Part shown: in pieces, positions 58,927 to 64,000 of the stretch
How the letters are laid out: each line of letters opens with the position of its first letter
Numbering within the stretch: position 1 is the first letter of the stretch
Origin: Panagrolaimus kolymaensis
Lineage: Eukaryota; Nematoda; Chromadorea; Rhabditida; Panagrolaimidae
Length of the DNA stretch: 64,000 nt
Assembly: GCA_028622995.1 (NCBI GenBank)
Contig: JAJQJQ010000003.1
Coordinates: 8,308,001-8,372,000, forward strand
Direction of reading: 5' to 3'
Made by a program: the position numbers and the translations under genes
Notes under the pieces: model-generated
Seen by the model: the letters and a program-made list of their open reading frames with translations, nothing else
What the model was told of the DNA's origin: nothing
The model's database searches: none

Positions 58927-59523
58927 ATGTTGGATGCTTCGACAAAGCAAGAATATATTTGCAAACTTAAAGAAATTAAGGAAAAGATCCTGGAAAGCAA
59001 AATATATTTGGAGAAAAAGATTTCAAAAGATGTTGAAATTGCTCGAAAATATGTATTATTAAATAAATCTTTAGCCTTTAGTGCTTTAAGGATGAAACAG
59101 GCAAAAGAAAAGCACATGCAATATGATGCTGAAACTCTACACGTCATTGAAAACCATCTTCATTTCTTAGAAAATTATGAAGCCAAAGCTGAAAAAGAGA
59201 TGGATGCTGAAATAAATATCGTTCATAAATTTATGGAAGATCTTGCTAAACAAGAAAAAGCTATGTATGTAGAGAGGGACTATGATGATGATGATTTAGG
59301 TGCTCCCGACCCACCTGCTTGGTTTTTCAATTATGATATTAAAATCGATGAAAATGAGATTACAAAGGAATTAGAAGAACTTGAAAAAGTTTGTTTTGCC
59401 CTTTTTTCATCGGCAGAGATATTTGTAATTTTATAGGAAGTTCAAAACGAAAATCTCACCATCGTTGGTCCAACTATAGATGTAGATAATATCAAACATG
59501 AGTTACCAGATGCTCATCATTAA
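58927..59523 (+). CDS. Truncated, divergent CHMP4/Snf7-like ESCRT-III protein
   Basis: Two exons (58927-59388, 59437-59523) join in frame to 182 residues with a donor at gtttgt. The protein is almost wholly helical and charged. The Snf7 pattern is visible: KQEYICKLKEIKEKI and YLEKKI (helix 1), then LNKSLAFSALRMKQAKEKHM (helix 2), AETLHVIENHLHFLENYEA, FMEDLAKQE, and the helix-5 motif DENEITKELEELEKE. Compared with CHMP4 from memory, it lacks the N-terminal membrane-inserting segment. Helix 3 is about 14 residues shorter, there is an acidic linker with PPAWFF, and it stops before the C-terminal ALIX-binding helix. ESCRT-III proteins polymerise to cut membrane necks; a core-only paralog could be a regulator or a degenerate copy. 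The start may have an unseen upstream exon (an acceptor sits at about 58903). Confidence 0.65.
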
Positions 59524-59641
59524 CACCCTTGTTACCATTGACATGAAAATACATACTACAAAATATCTTTGCTCGACTTTTCCCTTACTTTTTCTTCACC
59601 TCTTTTTTTTGCCTATGTATTTCCGCGTTTTGAATTTTTAA

Positions 59642-60120
59642 ATGTGGTTACTTAAAGCTTTATTTTTTTTAAACTTTAGTAACTATATATTTTTTATTCA
59701 TTTTGTATCTACTTTAAAATCATGTTGGAATCTTCCACAAGGTAAGAATATATTTTCAAATTGCTCGATATCAATAAATTGCAATTTGTTTTGGACCGAA
59801 AATTCCAAAACTAAGAGATACGGCTCGAGAAAACGTTTTATTAAATAAACGTGTATCATTTCATGCTTTAAAACTGAAAAAGTTTTATGAAACACAAATG
59901 AAATATGATGCTGAAACTCTTCAAAGTATTAAAAATTATTTAAAATTCTCAGAAAATTATGAAGCAAATGTTGAAAAGGGAATGGATGCGGCGGTAATAA
60001 TACCGCTCAAGAATTACCTGAAGCTTATCAAGAATAAATTTTAGAATCCAATAAGAAAGTTGAAGATAATTTTGATGAAATAACAAAAAAACACCACTTC
60101 CTAAAATATTTGCCTAAATA
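59642..60120 (+). pseudogene. Degenerate second CHMP4-like copy
   Basis: The leader (ATGTGGTTACTTAAAGCTTT at 59642) matches the leader of the intact copy at 58844. Further on, ENVLLNKRVSFHALKLKK, MKYDAETLQSIKNYLKF and SENYEANVEKGMDAA match its middle part. The first helix is scrambled: an in-frame stop follows GTAAGAATATATTTTC, or an intron would have to remove it. After GMDAA the frame shifts, and the helix-5 motif and second exon are gone. A short spliced ORF of about 75 residues remains possible, but it would lack essential parts. Confidence 0.65.
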
Positions 60121-60189
60121 ATGCAAAGCTTCAAGTTTTTTTACTCGTCTTGTTTTGATTACTTTTACCCTCTTACATCCTTCTTCTCT

Positions 60190-60620
60190 TTTCTTCATTT
60201 TACAATTTTACAATTTTTATCACAGCTTTTTATCATTTTTGTTATTATTATTACTCTTTCCAAAAACAAAAAAAAAATGTGCCAATAATACAAAAAAAAG
60301 TTGGTCAAGTTGAAACATTCATACGCTCACTACTTTCTAAAGAAAGGTTGTTTAAAAAAATACTTTGCCAGCGCTTTATTGACAATAACAACGCCTTTAA
60401 GAAAAAAAGAAGAAAAAATAGTTAAGAATAAAGCAAAAAAATGTAAAAAATAAAGCAAAAATAAGTAGCAAAAAATCAGGATTTTTTTTTAAATTCAATT
60501 CATAAAAATATTTTTATTTGAATTTTTCAATTTTTCTTTTCCGTTCCATTTTGTTGAGTATTTGTTGTTCCACTAGTGACAATTTTAATTGGGATTTGAC
60601 GAGATGGTGAAACTTCCTAA
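60190..60620. repeat. Parent copy of the duplicated heat-shock 3' segment
   Basis: Homologous in the same orientation to 57600-58035. It includes the last exon of the intact small heat-shock gene and its 3' flank. Confidence 0.65.
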
Positions 60621-61189
60621 AAATAAATATTTTTCTATTTTTGTTTTTCACTATCGAAATTATTTACCTTTGGTTTGGGTGGAAGAACTTGAACGGTGAG
60701 AAGGCCATCAGAAGATAAATTGCTTGAAACACTTTCGGGATCAGCATTTTTAGGTAAAACAAATTTGCGAGTAAATGAACGTTCAATCAAACCAAGTTCA
60801 TCAGCTTTTTCGGGATGTTTAGCTTCGATCACAATATGTCGGCCAACAACAGAAACTTTAAGATCTTCTGGGGCATAAGCAGAAACATCCAAAGTTGCCG
60901 AAAAGCTATCGTCACTTGCGTGAAATGAGCCAGAAGTGCTACTACCAAAATGATAATTATGTGGGCTCATAATGAAGGAGGAAGAAGGCTGAAAGAATAA
61001 AATTTGGAGGAATTAGAATATTGAAAATTCTAATGAAGCCAAATAAAAAAAACATACTTGGAATGTTGACATATTAGAAAGTCCACCAAAAGAAGAAGCG
61101 GGAATTCCAACACCAACTCGTGGACCATCTTCAACAACTTTACGTTCAAATGTGCGATTATAAGAAGAGCTATGATTTACGGTGGTCAT
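60527..61189 (-). CDS. Small heat-shock protein (Hsp20 / alpha-crystallin domain)
   Basis: Minus-strand exons 61058-61189, 60668-60988 and 60527-60616 join in phase to 180 residues. The N-terminal arm (about 1-60) is Ser- and Phe-rich. The alpha-crystallin domain (about 65-145) has FSATLDVSAYAPEDLKVSV, GRHIVIEAKH and FTRKFVLPKNADPESVSSNL, then SSDGLLTVQVLPP. The C-terminal tail carries the I-x-I motif as IPIKI, which docks onto the next subunit in oligomers. These are ATP-independent chaperones that hold unfolding proteins. An acceptor 4 nt before the ATG and a donor at 61444 indicate a 5' UTR intron of 251 nt. A decayed copy of the last exon lies 2.6 kb away. No convincing heat-shock element was found upstream. 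Confidence 0.93.
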
Positions 61190-63345
61190 TTTTCTAAAAA
61201 CAAAATGGGTTCAAACAAAAAATCAATTTTTTAGATATTTTTTTTCAAGTTTTTAAACCGACGCGTTTTTTGAGTTAAAAAATCGAGGATGTGTATATTT
61301 TCTTGAGACAACGACGATAAAGCTTATGTCAACTCACTCTCTTCACAACTAACTTATTCGCATCGTCCATCAATCAATCACTTACGCTTAACCCAAAACA
61401 CATCACAGACCACGTAAAAGAATTAAGAAAGAAAATAAACTTACTCAAGCCTTGGAGAAGTTTGACTTCTTAAATAATTATCTATTTTTTCTGATGTTAA
61501 AAACGCTGGCATGCCAAACAGAAAAAATAGAATTAAAAAAAACTTTAGCCCAAAAAATAATGATTTGCAACTTGAAATTTTTTTGGTGACGGCAGTGAAG
61601 AAGCTTGTTGCAGTAACAGAAACCACAAAAGTTAAAGAAATAAAAAAATAAAAATAAAAAGGAAGGAAGCGCGCAAATCCGTCGCTTCTTCTAACAAACA
61701 ACTTCCGGAGCAAACTTTTTTTCAAGCAAAGTTTAAAAATAAAAACCAAAAAAAAACAATGACGGACGCTTTTTCGCTGATGATTTTTTTATATATTTGC
61801 ACTCTATTTTGTGATGTGTATTTTTTTGCGCTTGAAACAAAAAGAAACGAAACTAAAAAGCAACACACAAGCAGGCGGTGAAATAAAACAAAAATGCTAA
61901 TTGAAACTGTACACGTAATAAAAAAAGTTTTTCGTTTTCCAGAACAAAAAATAAATAAATCAAAAAACGAGGAGGAAGGGAGATATATTTTGAAAGAGGC
62001 TGAAGCTATCATAGCAAACGCAAAAATTTTTGAATGAAAATGAAGAAGAAAAAAAATTACTGGCTTTCGACTGGCAAGTGGCAGGGCGGCGGCGGAAGCT
62101 TTTTGTGAAGAATGTCAGATCGCAATTAAAGAAGAAAAAAAACATCCAAGCAACAAAGCAAAGGATGGATGGTTGGATAATAACAGCATTAAGAGAGATA
62201 AAAAAACACAGAGACTTTGGGTACTCAAAAAGCATTTTTTATTTTTATTTTGAAAGGACTCTTTAAATTTAATTTTCTTTATTTTTCAAAAGAAATGAAA
62301 GAAGAATAACTGAAACAGATGCTTGGGTTTTTTGTTTAAACTAATCATTTTTTAATTCAAACAAAATAAAGCAAAAAAAATGATGAAGCATCTTCTCAAA
62401 GCAAAGAGAAATGAAAGCTGAAATCGAATGCTTTTTTCTTTTCGAGGAAAAGGAAAAAAACTGTAAAATAAACTTTATGAAATAAATTTGAAATCAAAAA
62501 AACGAAAAAAAATACATTTTTGCTGTTCAAAAACATAAACAAAATAAAAGGAATTAAAAACAAAAATTATAAAGAAAAAAAACTTAGTATCAACTGATCT
62601 TTTCTGACAATAAAAACAAAATAAAAATAATGTTAAGTTAAAAATAAAAACATGCCTCTGTTATTTATTTTTTTTAAACCTCAGAAGCTTAGCTTTTAAA
62701 TAATCATTCCAACTCAGCTCGGCTAAGGTTAATGGATTACCTTGCTTGCCTGCCATCGAGAAAAATGCCTGCCTGTTAACCTTCAAAAAAAAACTTAACT
62801 TACGCCCGCGATATCCCGTGGGTGTTTATCCTCCTCTTTTTACCCTCATTCATTTATTTTTGTCGTTGATCGAGATCAATCTGTCAAGAAGAAAAAAAAA
62901 TTCTTTTTAAAATGTGTATTTTTCATTCTATTTTGAATTTGAAACAACTAAAAAAAAGTTAGATGAAAGAAAGTAAGAAAGAAAAATGAAAGATAATTTT
63001 TCATTATTTTTTATATTTTTTCTTCCTTGATGAGTTTGGGAATTTTTAACAATTGGTGTTTTTTAACTTAAAAATCTATCTATCTTATTATCTGTCAATG
63101 ATGTGAGTTAAAAAAAAAGAGAGCAAAAAATAAATAAAGAAGCAATTTCAATTGATGGATAAAAAAAAGAAGAAAAGATTCTTTGATTGTTCTGTGTCAC
63201 AGAGAAATACCAATTAGCGGTTATTCTTATTTCTTTTCTTTCTCACATATTTTTTTTCTGAGGAAAAAAGTGTCATTTTTCTCTTATTTCTTTATTTTTT
63301 TGTTTGCAGTTGCTTAAAATAAAATAAGAATTTAAAAAATTGGAA
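61190..63345. other. Intergenic; divergent 5' regions of the heat-shock gene and the right-most gene
   Basis: 61194-61444 is a 5' UTR intron of the heat-shock gene. The noncoding exon lies just beyond. A balanced patch at 62700-62830 (CTCAGCTCGGCTAAGG, CCTTGCTTGCCTGCCATCG) resembles the promoter-type islands and may serve the right-most gene, whose start exon is preceded by a gtttgcag acceptor at about 63309. Confidence 0.45.
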
Positions 63346-63831
63346 ATGGCGAATTGTCGAATACATATTCCTCAAAATTCTAAACTTCGATTAAAACTTT
63401 CTCATCCAGCAACAACAACTCAAAATTTAAATTTAAATTTATGTAAATCTGAAACCGATGTTCGTCGTATGCTTCATACTCGTCGAAAAACTGACGCAAC
63501 ATTAAATATTTCTCCACCAAGTTATGAACAACTTTTATCTAAAAGTCGAAGTGATTCAAAAGGTTTTATATTTAGTCGATTGCGGCGTTGTCGATCGGAA
63601 GATAAAATCGAAGAACTTCCACCCAAACCTGAACATGTGATAGAAGAACGTAAACGTGCACCTCGAGGTATTGCCGCGGTGGATGATTTCCCTTTGAAAG
63701 ATGAAGATAACAATAATTCTGAACAAGAAAAAAGATTTAATTTTAATGCTGGATTTGAAGCTTTTTATGATTCATGTTGTTTTAGTGTTCCAGCAGAAAA
63801 TTGGGGAAATTGGTCGATGGCTCCCAAAAGG
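63346..63831 (+). CDS. First coding exon of an unrecognised gene (continues outside window)
   Basis: The ATG at 63346 follows a splice acceptor (ttttttgtttgcag) by about 37 nt. The frame stays open for 162 codons to AAAAGG|gtgagt. The protein is basic and Ser-rich, with many Arg clusters (RRMLHTRRK, SRLRRCRSED, EERKRAPRG). It ends with an aromatic stretch (FNAGFEAFYDSCCF, ENWGNWSMAPKR). There is no signal peptide. It looks like the disordered cytosolic N-terminus of a larger protein. The family was not recognised, and the exon is supported by codon-like composition and splice signals only. Confidence 0.55.
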
Positions 63832-64000
63832 GTGAGTAAGATTATCCTCTTTTTTTATTTGCCACATCTGTCTTTTCTTGTCGTTCACATGTCTTGTCTT
63901 ACATTTGGCAGGCATAAAAATGGTTTTTGCTGTTTTCTGGCCGCCGTTTTTGCAACCAATTCTTTCTTCTTCCCTTTTTCTTAGAGGAGTTTATTGTTGC

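Noticed and set aside
61440..61480. Possible heat-shock element (GAAGTTTGACTTC) near the Hsp20 5' UTR intron
   Set aside because: Spacing and orientation of the GAA/TTC units do not fit a heat-shock factor site.
1..64000. tRNA, rRNA, CRISPR arrays, bacterial-type operons or integrated viral genes
   Set aside because: No tRNA B-box with a foldable cloverleaf, no rRNA segment, no direct-repeat array and no recognisable viral coding was seen on either strand by eye. A covariance-model scan would be needed to exclude small RNAs.

Overview
This is eukaryotic nuclear DNA, very AT-rich, with long poly-A and poly-T runs between genes. Genes carry GT-AG introns that are mostly 44-65 nt. The gene content (an Uninflatable-type receptor, a Onecut homeobox gene, an MKP3-type phosphatase, MATH-BTB genes, piggyBac) points to an arthropod. 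A mite or another small-genome arthropod fits, but the sequence does not settle the lineage. All exon chains below were joined by eye, checking splice signals and reading phase.

Layout. 0-6 kb: four orphan-like genes on + (the first cut by the window edge) and a decayed piggyBac end. 6.3-8.9 kb: two tandem MATH-BTB paralogs on -. 11.5-13.7 kb: a monocarboxylate-transporter-family gene. 16.1-32.4 kb: a 22-exon gene of about 3,579 codons encoding a large single-pass receptor of the Uninflatable type; a four-TM gene lies on the opposite strand inside its 3.9-kb intron. 34.5-39.9 kb: Onecut transcription factor. 41.2-44.75 kb: a structurally intact piggyBac element with 540-bp perfect terminal inverted repeats and TTAA target duplications. 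44.75-46.6 kb: MKP3/DUSP6-like phosphatase on -, whose stop codon lies in the TTAA where the transposon inserted. 46.6-54.4 kb: no gene recognised. 54.4-56.5 kb: a secreted cysteine-rich three-module protein and an unrecognised multi-TM protein. 57.6-61.2 kb: a duplicated block with one intact truncated CHMP4/Snf7-like gene, a decayed second copy, a trace of a third, a small heat-shock protein gene and a decayed copy of its last exon. The window ends inside the first coding exon of an unrecognised gene.

Connections. Onecut (+) and the phosphatase (-) are tail-to-tail, and the piggyBac element sits between them, separating the phosphatase stop codon from its apparent original poly-A signal. 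Uninflatable, Onecut and MKP3 belong to signalling and developmental pathways, but nothing shows that they work together here. The most unusual items are the piggyBac element (intron-bearing, two C-terminal zinc-binding-like segments, very long repeats), the truncated ESCRT-III-like array, and the cysteine-rich module protein.
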